From JAXGTD01 sp040775095 (GTDB lineage Bacteria > Pseudomonadota > Gammaproteobacteria > Chromatiales > Chromatiaceae): 35,451 nt of DNA. Position numbers and translations under genes: made by a program. Location of the stretch: contig JAXGTD010000027.1 of NCBI GenBank assembly GCA_040775095.1, positions 1-35,451 on the forward strand, written 5' to 3'. How positions within the stretch are numbered: the stretch's first letter is position 1; the number at the start of each line of letters is the position of its first letter. Shown in pieces: positions 23,791 to 33,464 of this stretch. Below the pieces are notes generated by a model. That model was given only the letters and a program-made list of their open reading frames with translations. It made no database searches and was not told the DNA's origin.

Positions 23791-25251
23791 TCAGGCCAAT
23801 TGCCAGCGTCGCACCTGTTTCTCGACCTCTTCCGCATCGCTGTATGGCTCCTTGATCCCATTGCGATCGATGTAGCGTTCATGTCCCTTGCCGGCGATCA
23901 GCGCGACCCATTGCTCGGAAACGGGGCGCGCAACGAGCATGGCGAAGAGCCGCTCGATGGCAGAGCGCCGGTCGACGACCACCTCGTGCGCCCGCCCCGA
24001 CACTCCCGGCAGGATGTCGGCGATGATCGCCTCCGGGGACTCGAAGCGCGGGTTGTCCGAGGTAAGGATGAGCGCATCGGACAAACGCGCCGCGACCGCC
24101 CCCATCAGCGGCCGCTTGGTCTTGTCGCGATCGCCGCCGCAGCCGAACAGCGTGGCCAGCCGCGCCGATGGAAAGCTCCGACGCATCGCGCCCAGCAGAT
24201 TCTCGAGCGCATCCGGCGTATGGGCGAAATCGATCACGAGCGTGAAGCGGCCATGCACCCGGCAGTCGAAGCGCCCTTCGACCGGGCGCAGCGCCCGCCA
24301 GGGCGCATCGCCGGCCCCGATCCGCGCCGACAGATCCCCCGCCATCGCGAGCGCCAGCGCGTAGTTGTGCCAGTTGTAATCCAGGGCGAGGAACGGCTTC
24401 TCGGCGATGATCGCGGCATCCGGCTCGGGCACCGCCAACAACTCGACCGGGGACGCCGCGGCGGACCCTGCCCCCAATTGTTCGTACAGGACGGGATCCG
24501 TGGTGTACAGTCTGCCGCCGTCCGCGACCATGCCGAGCAGCCGTGACTTGGCCGCAAAATAGGCCGCCTCGGTGCCATGGTAATCGAGATGGTCGCGCGA
24601 GAAGTTGGTCCAGGCAGCGGTGTCAAAGCGCAGCCCATGGACGCGCCCCTGGTCCAGCGCATGACTGCTGGCCTCCATCAGCACAAAATCGACCTGGTCC
24701 TGATAGCGATGCAGGATGCGGCGCAGCTCGACATAGGGTGGCGACGTGAAGCCGGTCTCGACGATCCGGACCCCATTCAAGAACAGCCCCAGCGTGCCAA
24801 TGCTCAGTACCTGATGCCCGCACGCGAGCAACATCGCCTCGAGGAACTTCACCGTCGTGGTCTTTCCATTCGTGCCGGTGACGCCGGCCAGGCGCAGCCC
24901 CCCCCACTGAACGGGAAAAAAAAGGTCGCACAATCGCTCCAGGATCGCGCCCCATTGGTCTGGCTCGGCCACGTGGATGCGCGTATCGGTCAGTTGCTCC
25001 AGCCCCTGGAACCAACGGTTCACGACCAGCACCGGCGCCGGGCAGCCCGTCAGATAGCGCCGGCAGATCTCGGCGTCATCGCGACCGTCGTCGAAACGCT
25101 GGAACACCAGGATCGAGCCCCCGTCGCAGGCGTCCGCGCGCCATTGGACGTTCGTCAGCACCCGCGCGGGCAGCGCGGCCCCGTGGCGCACCGACGCACC
25201 CGTGCCGAGGCAGGCGTTCAGCTCGTCGATGGCGATCCCGATATCAGACAT
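23791..25251 (-). CDS. MurE-like Mur ligase
   Basis: 486 residues from ATG 25251 (a TTG at 25266 would add five). Central and C-terminal domains are MurE-like: P-loop GTNGKTTT, SRDHLDYHGTEAAYFAAKSRL with the carbamylated-lysine position, AHTPDALENLL, FGCGGDRDKTKRP, the meso-diaminopimelate signature DNPR, and GKGHE. This enzyme type joins an amino acid to UDP-MurNAc-L-Ala-D-Glu. The N-terminal domain is unusual: the TLDSR-type uridine-binding motif of MurE is replaced by LTNVQWRADACDGG. The gene is outside any dcw cluster, next to hrpA and a peptidase, so a paralogue with a changed substrate is likely; it could still be the housekeeping MurE. Confidence 0.82.
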   Translation of the reverse strand: MSDIGIAIDELNACLGTGASVRHGAALPARVLTNVQWRADACDGGSILVFQRFDDGRDDAEICRRYLTGCPAPVLVVNRWFQGLEQLTDTRIHVAEPDQWGAILERLCDLFFPVQWGGLRLAGVTGTNGKTTTVKFLEAMLLACGHQVLSIGTLGLFLNGVRIVETGFTSPPYVELRRILHRYQDQVDFVLMEASSHALDQGRVHGLRFDTAAWTNFSRDHLDYHGTEAAYFAAKSRLLGMVADGGRLYTTDPVLYEQLGAGSAAASPVELLAVPEPDAAIIAEKPFLALDYNWHNYALALAMAGDLSARIGAGDAPWRALRPVEGRFDCRVHGRFTLVIDFAHTPDALENLLGAMRRSFPSARLATLFGCGGDRDKTKRPLMGAVAARLSDALILTSDNPRFESPEAIIADILPGVSGRAHEVVVDRRSAIERLFAMLVARPVSEQWVALIAGKGHERYIDRNGIKEPYSDAEEVEKQVRRWQLA

Positions 25252-25329
25252 CGGTGGCAGTTCCAATAGAGGTTGATGGGGTGAAACAGGCCCGCGCCGG
25301 ACAAGCCGGCCCGGGGGACCTTGCGCGCG

Positions 25330-28300
25330 TCACAGCCCCAGCTCCCGCCAACGGCCCTCGATGCGCTTGACCGAAACCGGGTAGGCCGTACCGACCTGCT
25401 GGGCGAACAACGACACACGCAGCTCCTCGAGCATCCAGCGGACCTCGTCCAACCTGGCGTCGCGCCGTCCCGCGGCGCACGCGGCGGCGGAGCGCTCCCG
25501 CCATTTTTTCATCAACGGCGCCATCTCCCGCATCTGCTGCTGATCGCGTCCAGCAGCCTGAGGTAGCTTCTCGGCGCGCATCGACGCGGCCTTCAGATAG
25601 CGCGGGTATTCCCGCAGCTGTACGAACGGCACCTGCTGCAAAAACCCCCGGAAGACCAGGCCATCGATCTGGGCACCCATGTCCAGCACCGAGGGCATCC
25701 AGTTGATCTGCGTGATGCTGGAGAGGCGCTTGCGCAACGGCTGGTAGGCATCGAGGATCGCGGCAACGAGCGCGCAGACCTCGGTCGCGGTCCCCATCAG
25801 GCGCGCCTTGTTCGCCGCGAGGCGCTGCTCGAAAGCGGCCTGGTCGCGAATGGGCGGCTGGCCCTCCGTGAAGGTCAGGTCCAGAATCAGCGCGATCAGC
25901 TCGTCGGACAGGTCGGGGGCCTTGCCCGCGCCCACGCGCCCCGCCGAGCCCATCGCCCCCGACAGCACCATCTCCGGCGCGGCGGGGGCCTTGGCATATT
26001 GCAGGCGCATGCGACCGAGACCGGGCAGATGGCGGCGCAGGGCGCGCAGATCCATACCCAGTGTCAGCATGATGAGCCGCCGCAGCCCCGCACGCGTTGC
26101 CGCCGCGGCGCTGTCCTCCGCATCCAGCACCTGGATCGCGACCTGGTCTCCGCGGTCGACCAGGGCGGGAAAACCGCGCAGTCGAATGCCGGCGCGATCC
26201 AGGTCGATGTGCGCGGGGAGCGAGCCGAAGTCCCAACGCGTCACGCCCTCCCGCTCCAGACCAATGCCGCGATCGCCGAGCGGGATGTTGGCGAAGCTCT
26301 GCCCGCCCTCGCCGCCGTGTCGCCGTTTTAGCGCGACGAGATCCTCGCCGGTCGCGACCGCCGCACCCGCCTCGTCCACCAACCGCACCTTCATGCGCAG
26401 GTGCGCGGGGATCGAGGACTGGTCCCAGGCATCCTCGGGGACCTGCACCCCCGTCAACTCCCGAAGCGCCTCGGCAAGCGCCTGGACCAAGGGCCGGTCC
26501 GTCGGTCTGAGGTGCCGGACCAGGCGCGTCGCGGTGTCAGGGATCGGCACAAAGGCCTTGCGCTGCTGCTTGGGCAGCCCACGCAACAACGCCGTGATAC
26601 GCTCCTCGAGCAGCCCCGGCACCAGCCATTCGAGCCGATCCGACGAGACCTGATTGATCAGCGGCAGGGGCACCACGAGGGTCACGCCGTCGCACCGATG
26701 ACCGGGGTCGAAATGGTATTCCAGGGGCAGCTCGGTGGCGCCAACGCGCAGGCTGTCCGGGAACGACCGCGCGGTGATCTCCGCGGCGTCCCGGCGCATC
26801 AGGTCGCCGATGCGCATGTGCAGCCGCTTCGGGTCCTTGCGGCTGATCTTGCGCAGCCACTGCTCAAACTGCGGCTTGGAGTAGATGCCCGAGGGTACCC
26901 TCTCGGCGTAGAAGGCGTAGATGGCCTCCTCATCGACCAGGATGTCGCGACGCCTGGACTTCGCCTCCAGGTGTCGCACGGACTCGATCAGCTCGGCGTT
27001 ATGGCGCCAGAACGGCGCGCGCGTATCGAAATCGCCCCCGGTCAGCGCAAAGCGCAGAAAGATCTCACGGGCCTCGGCCGGATTGATTGGGCCGTAGTTG
27101 ACCCGCCGCCGCGACACCAACGTGACCCCGTACAGGGTCACCTTCTCGAACGCGGCGACCTGGCCCGAGGCCGACTGCCAGTGCGGTTCGGACCAGCTGC
27201 GTTGCACCAGGTGGCGGCCCACCCGCTCGATCCAGGCCGGTTGCACCTTGGCCACATGGCGTGCGTATTGCCGCGTGGTCTCGACCCGCTCGGCGCAGAC
27301 GATCCATTTCGGCCCCTTCTCGAACAGCCCGGAGCCCGGGTGGATGTAGAACCGGCCGTTACGCGCGCCCTGGTACTCGCGCCGCTCGTCCTTCAATCCT
27401 ATGTTGCTCAGCAGGCCGGTGAGCAACGCGAGATGAATCTCCTCGAAGCTGCCCTCGGCCTCGTTCTCGCGATACCCCATCTCGTGCATCTGCTCGCGCA
27501 GCTGGATATGGACATCGCGCCATTCCTGGACCCGGTTCCACGACAGAAAATGCTGCCGACAAAGCTTCTGAAACTTATTCCTCGACAGCTCTTTACGCTC
27601 TGTCTCGAGAAATCGCCACAGGTTGAGAAAGGCCAGGAAATCGGAGTCCTCGTGGCGAAACGTGGCGTGGATCTCGTCGGCCGCCTGCTGCTTGTCGAGC
27701 GGGCGCTCACGCGGATCCTGGACACTGAGCGCGGCGGCGATGATCAGCATCTCGCGCAGACAGTGATGCTCGCCGGCGGCCAGCAGCATGCGCCCGATGC
27801 GCGGGTCGAGCGGCAGCCGCGCCAGCTGCCGGCCAAGCGGTGTCAGGTGCCCATCGGCGTCGATCGCCGCCAGCTCTTCGAGGGTGCGGTAGCCGTCGGC
27901 GATGAGCCGGGTGTCTGGCGGATCCAGGAAAGGAAAGCGCTCGATGGCCCCAAACCCGAGCAGCTTCATCTGCAGGATCACCGCCGCCAGATTGGTCCGC
28001 TGGATCTCCGGCTCGGTGAATGGCGCACGGGCGGCGAAGTTGTCTTCGCTGTAGAGGCGAATACAGATACCCGAGGCGACGCGCCCGCAGCGGCCCTTGC
28101 GCTGATTGGCCGAGGCCTGGGAGATGCGCTCCACGGGCAGGCGCTGAACCTTGCTGCGGTGGCTGTACCGGCTGATGCGGGCAAAGCCGGGGTCGATCAC
28201 GTAGTGGATGCCTGGCACGGTCAGGGATGTCTCGGCGACATTGGTCGCCAACACCACTCGGCGGGTGCCGTGCGGCCGGAACACCCGCGCCTGTTCCGCC

Positions 28301-29349
28301 GGACCCTGCCGGGCGAACAGCGGCAGGATCTCCGTTGACGGCGGGTGATGCTTACGCAGCGTCTCCGCGGTCTCGCGGATCTCGCGCTCGCCCGACAAGA
28401 AGACCAATACATCCCCCCGCCCCGCCCGGGCCAGCTCACCAACGGCCTCGGAGATGGCCAGCTGCATCAGGTCGTCTCGCTCGGCGAGGGCCTCGTCCTC
28501 CGGCGGCCGGTAACGCACCTCGACCGGGTAAGTGCGCCCGGAGATCTCGATGATCGGCGCTTGCCCAAGGCGGACACTGGCGAAGTGCCGGGCGAAGCGC
28601 TCCGGGTCGATGGTCGCCGAGGTGACGATGATCTTCAGCTCCGGGCGCCTGGGCAACAGGCCCTTCAGATACCCGAGCAGGAAGTCGATGTTGAGGCTGC
28701 GCTCGTGGGCCTCGTCGATGATCAGCGTGTCGTATTCGCTTAGCAGGCGATCGTGCTGGATCTCGGCAAGCAGGATGCCGTCGGTCATCAGCTTGACAGC
28801 TGTCTCGGGCCGAACCCGATCGTGGAAGCGTACCTTGTAGCCGACCACCGAACCCAGCTCGGCACCCAGCTCCTGGGAAACGCGACTGGCGAGGCTGCGG
28901 GCGGCGATACGACGCGGCTGGGTATGGCCGATCCGGCCGAGCACACCGCGGCCGAGCTCCAGGCAGATCTTCGGCAACTGCGTCGATTTCCCGGACCCGG
29001 TCTCGCCGCAGAGGATCAGCACCTGGTGCGCCTGGATCAGCGCGGCGACCTCGGCGCGGCGCTCGCTGACCGGGAGCTCGGGCGGATAGCCGATGGCCGG
29101 GATCGCGGCACGCCGGCGCTCGCCGAGCGCCACGGATTCGGACACCGCGCGACGAAGCCGCTCGAGCTCCTGGTCGACGGACTCACCCTGGCGCTCGCGA
29201 CGGCGCAGGCCGGCAAGGCGCTGATGCAGGGCGCGCCGATCTTTCAGCAGGCATGCCCCAAGATCGATATCGTTGGCGAGAATGATGGTTTGCTCCGTCA
29301 GGCTGATCCTCCGGCGCCCCGCCGGCCGCTGGCACGCTTGGCGCACCAT
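25330..29349 (-). CDS. hrpA: ATP-dependent RNA helicase HrpA
   Basis: 1339 residues from ATG 29349 (E. coli HrpA is 1300). DEAH-box helicase that in E. coli rescues stalled ribosomes. Visible: Walker A GETGSGKST (115-123), DEAHERSLNID (from 212), TSATIDPERF, QRKGRCGR, followed by the HA2/OB-fold region and the long HrpA-specific C-terminus. The start is uncertain: no SD precedes 29349, whereas an ideal GGAGGA precedes an in-frame CTG at 29301, which would give a protein starting (M)TEQ like E. coli HrpA. The frame stays open further upstream to 29538. The MurE-like gene starts 78 bases downstream. Confidence 0.95.
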   Translation of the reverse strand: MVRQACQRPAGRRRISLTEQTIILANDIDLGACLLKDRRALHQRLAGLRRRERQGESVDQELERLRRAVSESVALGERRRAAIPAIGYPPELPVSERRAEVAALIQAHQVLILCGETGSGKSTQLPKICLELGRGVLGRIGHTQPRRIAARSLASRVSQELGAELGSVVGYKVRFHDRVRPETAVKLMTDGILLAEIQHDRLLSEYDTLIIDEAHERSLNIDFLLGYLKGLLPRRPELKIIVTSATIDPERFARHFASVRLGQAPIIEISGRTYPVEVRYRPPEDEALAERDDLMQLAISEAVGELARAGRGDVLVFLSGEREIRETAETLRKHHPPSTEILPLFARQGPAEQARVFRPHGTRRVVLATNVAETSLTVPGIHYVIDPGFARISRYSHRSKVQRLPVERISQASANQRKGRCGRVASGICIRLYSEDNFAARAPFTEPEIQRTNLAAVILQMKLLGFGAIERFPFLDPPDTRLIADGYRTLEELAAIDADGHLTPLGRQLARLPLDPRIGRMLLAAGEHHCLREMLIIAAALSVQDPRERPLDKQQAADEIHATFRHEDSDFLAFLNLWRFLETERKELSRNKFQKLCRQHFLSWNRVQEWRDVHIQLREQMHEMGYRENEAEGSFEEIHLALLTGLLSNIGLKDERREYQGARNGRFYIHPGSGLFEKGPKWIVCAERVETTRQYARHVAKVQPAWIERVGRHLVQRSWSEPHWQSASGQVAAFEKVTLYGVTLVSRRRVNYGPINPAEAREIFLRFALTGGDFDTRAPFWRHNAELIESVRHLEAKSRRRDILVDEEAIYAFYAERVPSGIYSKPQFEQWLRKISRKDPKRLHMRIGDLMRRDAAEITARSFPDSLRVGATELPLEYHFDPGHRCDGVTLVVPLPLINQVSSDRLEWLVPGLLEERITALLRGLPKQQRKAFVPIPDTATRLVRHLRPTDRPLVQALAEALRELTGVQVPEDAWDQSSIPAHLRMKVRLVDEAGAAVATGEDLVALKRRHGGEGGQSFANIPLGDRGIGLEREGVTRWDFGSLPAHIDLDRAGIRLRGFPALVDRGDQVAIQVLDAEDSAAAATRAGLRRLIMLTLGMDLRALRRHLPGLGRMRLQYAKAPAAPEMVLSGAMGSAGRVGAGKAPDLSDELIALILDLTFTEGQPPIRDQAAFEQRLAANKARLMGTATEVCALVAAILDAYQPLRKRLSSITQINWMPSVLDMGAQIDGLVFRGFLQQVPFVQLREYPRYLKAASMRAEKLPQAAGRDQQQMREMAPLMKKWRERSAAACAAGRRDARLDEVRWMLEELRVSLFAQQVGTAYPVSVKRIEGRWRELGL

Positions 29350-29659
29350 CTGGCTGGCGCTTTGCCCGCGATAACGCGCTTCCAGGTCGAGGGCGGGTTT
29401 GGAGGTAATCGATCGTCCACTCGACACCGGACGATCCATCACGCGGCGCGGCGTCAAGCGTGGGTTGGGAGGGCATCCAAGGTGCGACGACGCCAGGGCG
29501 ATGCCAACGACAGGCCTCGGATGCCCCGGACCGCTCACCGCGCGGGCCGATCGCGCGTGGCCGGGGTTTCCGGCATACGCCCGGACCAGGTCAAGGCCGT
29601 GCCACGTCCGGGTCCGTTGGGACCGTCGTCTCGGGCCTCCAGCTGTTGCACTCGCCGGG
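29350..29659. other. Gap between sensor kinase and hrpA
   Basis: 310 bases between two leftward genes. It should hold the hrpA promoter, but I see no convincing -35/-10 pair, terminator or gene. The hrpA frame is open through part of it (to 29538). Confidence 0.5.
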
Positions 29660-31843
29660 TCACCCCCCGGACAGGGGCCACCTGCAGATCACCGAGACGC
29701 CGCCCCCATCCCGACTAACGATCGACAGGATACCCCCGGTGAGCTCCGCGCGCTCGCGCATACTGTTCATCCCGACACCACGATGCAGCTTCTCCACGTC
29801 ACCGACGATACCCCTGCCGTTATCTCTGATCGACAACGCCACCTCACCCGGCATCATCTGCGCGCAAAGCTCCACCCTGCTGGCATGGGCATGCTTGCAG
29901 ATATTGTTGAACGCCTCTTGGGTGATGCGAAAGACCTCGGTCTTCAGCCGGGCTCCGATGGCCGTTTCGTCGAGGTCCACCCGCTGAAGGATGGTCATCT
30001 CAGGCATGGTCTTCGACATCTCACGCAGAAACCAACTCAGGGTCGCCCCGATGCCAAGATCGTCGAGCATCGACGGCCGCAGCGCCATTGAGACACGTCG
30101 CGTCTCCTCGACCGCGTCCCGCAAAGAGCTCACGATATTCGGCGCCTTCCCCAGGCAGAAAGAGCGCTCGCCCGCTTTGCACTTCTCGACGAGATGCTCC
30201 AGCATCAGCCTGGCTGCATTGAGCTGCTGTCCAACACCGTCGTGAAGCTCGCGCGCGATGCGGCGACGTTCCTGCTCCTGCGCGACCAGAAGCCGCTCGG
30301 ACAATTGCGACGTTTGCCGCTTCGAGTCCAGCAGACGTTGCTCGAATTCCTTGCGGGCCGTGATGTCCAATGTATTTCCGATCACCGCCTCGCGCCGACA
30401 TGCCCGGTGGGGGGCCTGTGTGATGTGGAGCCAGATGAAACGCCCGTCACATCTGCGCACCAGACCCTCACACGCCCCTTCGTCCCAATCCAGGCCCGTC
30501 GCCGACGCCAGCTTCGCGGACAGTTCACCGCCCAGGAGATCGGCAAGCCGCGCACCGACCAGCTCTCCTGCCCCGTAGCCCAGCATGTTGGCGAAGCGAC
30601 TGTTGTGATAGGTCACACGGCCATCCTCGGTCAGGTATATACCTGTCCGCGTATGCTCGACAAACGACTGCCAACGGGCTTCGGAATCCCGCAGCGCCTC
30701 CTGATCCCGCCGACGCGCCTCGGTCTCGATGGTCAGCCGTTCATTTGCCGACATCAGCTCGGCGGTCTTCGCGACCACCGTGCGTTCGAGCTCCTCGTTG
30801 AAGCCCTCAATCAGTCGCCTGGCCCTGGTCCGTTCTGTGGCGTCTTCAAAGATGGCAATGTAGCAGCCCGGCTCCGCGTCCCAATCCGGTAGGAGCTCAA
30901 CAGTCTGGAGCTTCAGATCGTAGATGCGCCCACTCTCACTCATCAGACCCGACAAAACCACCGCCCGCCCGAGCAGGGCCGCCTTCAATTGCGCCCAAAG
31001 CCCATCCATGGACTGGGCGCGGGCAACCACCAGGTCCGCTCCGGACCCGCCGTCGTCGGGTGCGCCGCTCAATGCCGACTGGACACGAAGCATCAGCCCG
31101 AGTCGCGACAACAGCGCGGAAAACCCACAGCCAGCGATCGTCCGCACGTCACCCAGATGCAGGTCCTCGAGCGCTCGATTGGCGCGTAGAATGGCCCCGT
31201 TGCGATCCAGCAGGCACACGAGCTGCGGCAAGGCATCGATAATCGCCTCCCACTCTTGCTTCGCACGCTGAACCTTAAAGTGCAATCGCATCTCGCGGCG
31301 GCGATTGAAGGGCGGGGATGCAACCGAGGGCAGTGAGCCAAGGAAGGCGCAGATGAAGTCCTCTGAGATCTCGGACAGACAACCCTCCGCGGGGGACGTC
31401 ACGAGTAAGAGGTCCAGGCAGGAGTCGCTGACCCCCGACAGGTAGACATCGGCCCTGGACGCGCGCAGGCCAGCCTCCATGAGCACGACCTCCGGCGAAA
31501 GCGAGATGCGCGCCGGGTCCCGCTCTTCGGTTTCCGAGATCGCTGGCTGGCGGGAATACAGATCACGCCCCAACAGTCTGTGTACCGAAGATCTGGCGCA
31601 GAACCCCGTGATACCGTGGCAGACGAACTGTTCGGTCTCGCCCGTTGATGCATGCACCCTGTGCAGTGCAAGCGCCGCCCCGGGAATCAGCCTGGCCGCT
31701 TCCCGCAGTGCCCACTGGAAGGCCAATTGGGGATCCGTGGCCTCGGCAAAGATCTCCGCAACGCGGTTTAGCGCGCGGCGGGCACGCGCGGCCGATCGTG
31801 ACGCATTCGCGTCCACGCCCGGGTGGTGATCCTGGATATCCAT
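29660..31843 (-). CDS. PAS-domain sensor histidine kinase (NarX/DegS type), orphan
   Basis: 727 residues, cytoplasmic: no membrane helix is seen. N-terminal GAF-like region (about 26-180), a PAS domain (198 onward, EAIIDALPQLVCLLDRNG), a coiled segment, a second PAS (391-500, ending GNTLDITARKEFE), then a HisKA_3 domain with phosphorylated His534 (ARELHDGVGQQL) and an HATPase domain (FNNICKHAHA, DNGRG). Such kinases phosphorylate NarL/FixJ-type regulators, but none is encoded in this window. ATG 31843 is chosen over upstream starts because GAGAGG lies about 11 bases before it. Ligand unknown; GAF or PAS heme or flavin binding is possible. Confidence 0.88.
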   Translation of the reverse strand: MDIQDHHPGVDANASRSAARARRALNRVAEIFAEATDPQLAFQWALREAARLIPGAALALHRVHASTGETEQFVCHGITGFCARSSVHRLLGRDLYSRQPAISETEERDPARISLSPEVVLMEAGLRASRADVYLSGVSDSCLDLLLVTSPAEGCLSEISEDFICAFLGSLPSVASPPFNRRREMRLHFKVQRAKQEWEAIIDALPQLVCLLDRNGAILRANRALEDLHLGDVRTIAGCGFSALLSRLGLMLRVQSALSGAPDDGGSGADLVVARAQSMDGLWAQLKAALLGRAVVLSGLMSESGRIYDLKLQTVELLPDWDAEPGCYIAIFEDATERTRARRLIEGFNEELERTVVAKTAELMSANERLTIETEARRRDQEALRDSEARWQSFVEHTRTGIYLTEDGRVTYHNSRFANMLGYGAGELVGARLADLLGGELSAKLASATGLDWDEGACEGLVRRCDGRFIWLHITQAPHRACRREAVIGNTLDITARKEFEQRLLDSKRQTSQLSERLLVAQEQERRRIARELHDGVGQQLNAARLMLEHLVEKCKAGERSFCLGKAPNIVSSLRDAVEETRRVSMALRPSMLDDLGIGATLSWFLREMSKTMPEMTILQRVDLDETAIGARLKTEVFRITQEAFNNICKHAHASRVELCAQMMPGEVALSIRDNGRGIVGDVEKLHRGVGMNSMRERAELTGGILSIVSRDGGGVSVICRWPLSGG

Positions 31844-32795
31844 CAGAGCATCGCCTCTCCCGCAACGCACAATGCTGTAGAGGATGACAGCACCGACCAC
31901 ACGAGGGTGAATTCTCCGCTGTGGCTACCAACGGCCGCAGCCAATGCCGAACCAGCAGTAAAGCCGAGGCATCGCCACCACCCGGACGTCGGGGTCGGTC
32001 CCGGTCGAGACGACCCGACCGCGTCTGAGCTTCAAACGACCCGGGGGATTCATCGACGCCCGTGATCCAGGACCCGGCCCAGCTACTGTCCGTTGGCGGC
32101 AGTATAGCGCGGCGCCGCACGGGCACCGCCCTGCGCACCGGCAATCCTAGCGCACAAAAGGGCGGGACAGGGCTGGCTTGACAATCGCACTGTCCGCGGT
32201 GCAAAAAGCGTAAGGAACGACTAAGGTCTTCCTTTACGGAGACACCGATCGAACGCGTCCTGGCATGGGGCCAGCGCGCGAAGCGAGAACCTCGTCCCCG
32301 ACGCGATCCTTTTTCAGTCAGCTCGGTGACCCGAAGGCGCCGGGCCTGTCCATAGCCCGGATCGCAAGCGCTTTGAATCGGCGTTTGATTCATCGATCGA
32401 CTCGGCGCAACAAAGGATAGAGGTCGTTGCCCCAATCAGACCTTCCCAGGAGGCCGCGATTTCCGTTTCACGGAGCCTAAGCCGGCGCGGCGATGTCCAA
32501 TGAGCAGGGTGCTTCGGGATTCACGCCATGAAACGTTGCTTCAACACTCGTATCGCGAGGGTCTTTTCGGCAAACCGCTCCGGGTCGCGGCGCGCGGCGC
32601 GCGCGTGGCGGCGACCAGCGGGGTCGGCCTCAGCGCACCCGATCTCGTCCGTGCCAGCGCGGTCTCGCTGTCTGGCTTCCCACGGCCTCGGGCGTGGCTT
32701 CGCCCTGGCCGCTGTTGCGATGTCGGCCTGCCATGGCCGGATACCGCGATCCCGTGCGGGGCGCGGCGTCGCGGCCCGGCGCTAGGACGTCGGCG
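31844..32795. other. Long divergent gap, sensor kinase / QseBC-like pair
   Basis: 952 bases with no convincing gene. A good leftward -10 (TATACT, 32101-32106 complement) could serve the kinase. A TTGACA (32178-32183) could start a rightward promoter, but its -10 is poor. Direct repeats GTAAGG-N5-CTAAGG lie at 32210-32226. A rightward 85-codon Arg/Ala-rich frame at 32528-32785 has no SD and looks like chance. I see nothing else in 32230-32795. Confidence 0.5.
32210..32226 (+). promoter_or_regulatory. Possible response-regulator direct repeat
   Basis: GTAAGG and CTAAGG start 11 bases apart, one helical turn, as in OmpR-class operators, and resemble the YTTAAG repeats at 34864-34890. The right-hand neighbour CTTTACG forms an imperfect inverted repeat with the left part. 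It is 570 bases from the response regulator gene. Confidence 0.25.
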
Positions 32796-33464
32796 ATGCG
32801 TGTTCTCCTCGTCGAGGACGACCGACTGCTCGGCAGCGGGCTGCGGACGGGGTTGCGACAGGATGGCTGCACCGTGGATTGGCTGCAGGATGCCGACGCC
32901 GCCGAGCACGCGATCAGGCTCGAGCGTTTCGATGTCGTGGTGCTGGATCTCGGCCTGCCCGGGCGTTGTGGACTGTCGTTGCTGCGCGATCTGCGACATG
33001 ACGGCATTCGCGTTCCGGTGCTGATCCTGACCGCGCGCGACACCATCGATGACCGGGTGGTCGGACTGGACGCGGGGGCCGACGACTACCTGATCAAGCC
33101 ATGCGATCTCACCGAGCTGGCGGCACGCCTTCGCGCCCTGGTCCGACGTGACCGGGGCCAGGCCTCGGCCACGCTGCGCATGGGCGATCTGCTGATCGAC
33201 ACCAGCAACCGCGAGGTGCAGATCCAGGATCGTCCGATCTCGCTGTCGGCCAAGCAGTACGCGCTGCTGGAGGCGCTGGCGGCCAACGCGGGCCACGTGG
33301 TCTCGCGCGCGAGCCTGCACGAGACCGCCTATGGCTGGGGGCAGGAGATCGACAGCAACGCGCTGGAGGTGCACATCCACAATCTGCGCCGGAAACTGGG
33401 TCGAGAGCGCATCGAGACGGTGCACGGCATCGGCTATCGGCTTGTGGTGCCCGAGGCACCATGA
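32796..33464 (+). CDS. OmpR-family response regulator, QseB/PmrA-like
   Basis: 222 residues. Receiver domain with Asp8/Asp9, phosphorylated Asp51, Thr79 and Lys101 in their conserved places, then an OmpR-type winged-helix DNA-binding domain (about 128-220, LSAKQYALLEALAANAGHVVSR, HIHNLRRKLG, GIGYRL). AGGAC precedes the ATG. The stop overlaps the kinase gene by ATGA. Closest by eye to QseB/PmrA/TctD-type regulators, which bind YTTAAG-type direct repeats like those at 34864-34890. Confidence 0.93.
   Translation: MRVLLVEDDRLLGSGLRTGLRQDGCTVDWLQDADAAEHAIRLERFDVVVLDLGLPGRCGLSLLRDLRHDGIRVPVLILTARDTIDDRVVGLDAGADDYLIKPCDLTELAARLRALVRRDRGQASATLRMGDLLIDTSNREVQIQDRPISLSAKQYALLEALAANAGHVVSRASLHETAYGWGQEIDSNALEVHIHNLRRKLGRERIETVHGIGYRLVVPEAP

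Noticed and set aside
29660..31900. Start of the PAS kinase at 31900
   Set aside because: The 19 extra residues are unconserved in character and lack an SD, while 31843 has a GAGAGG upstream.
32528..32785. Rightward 85-codon frame just upstream of the response regulator
   Set aside because: Arg/Ala-rich, no SD, no hydrophobic or domain pattern; probably chance in GC-rich DNA.
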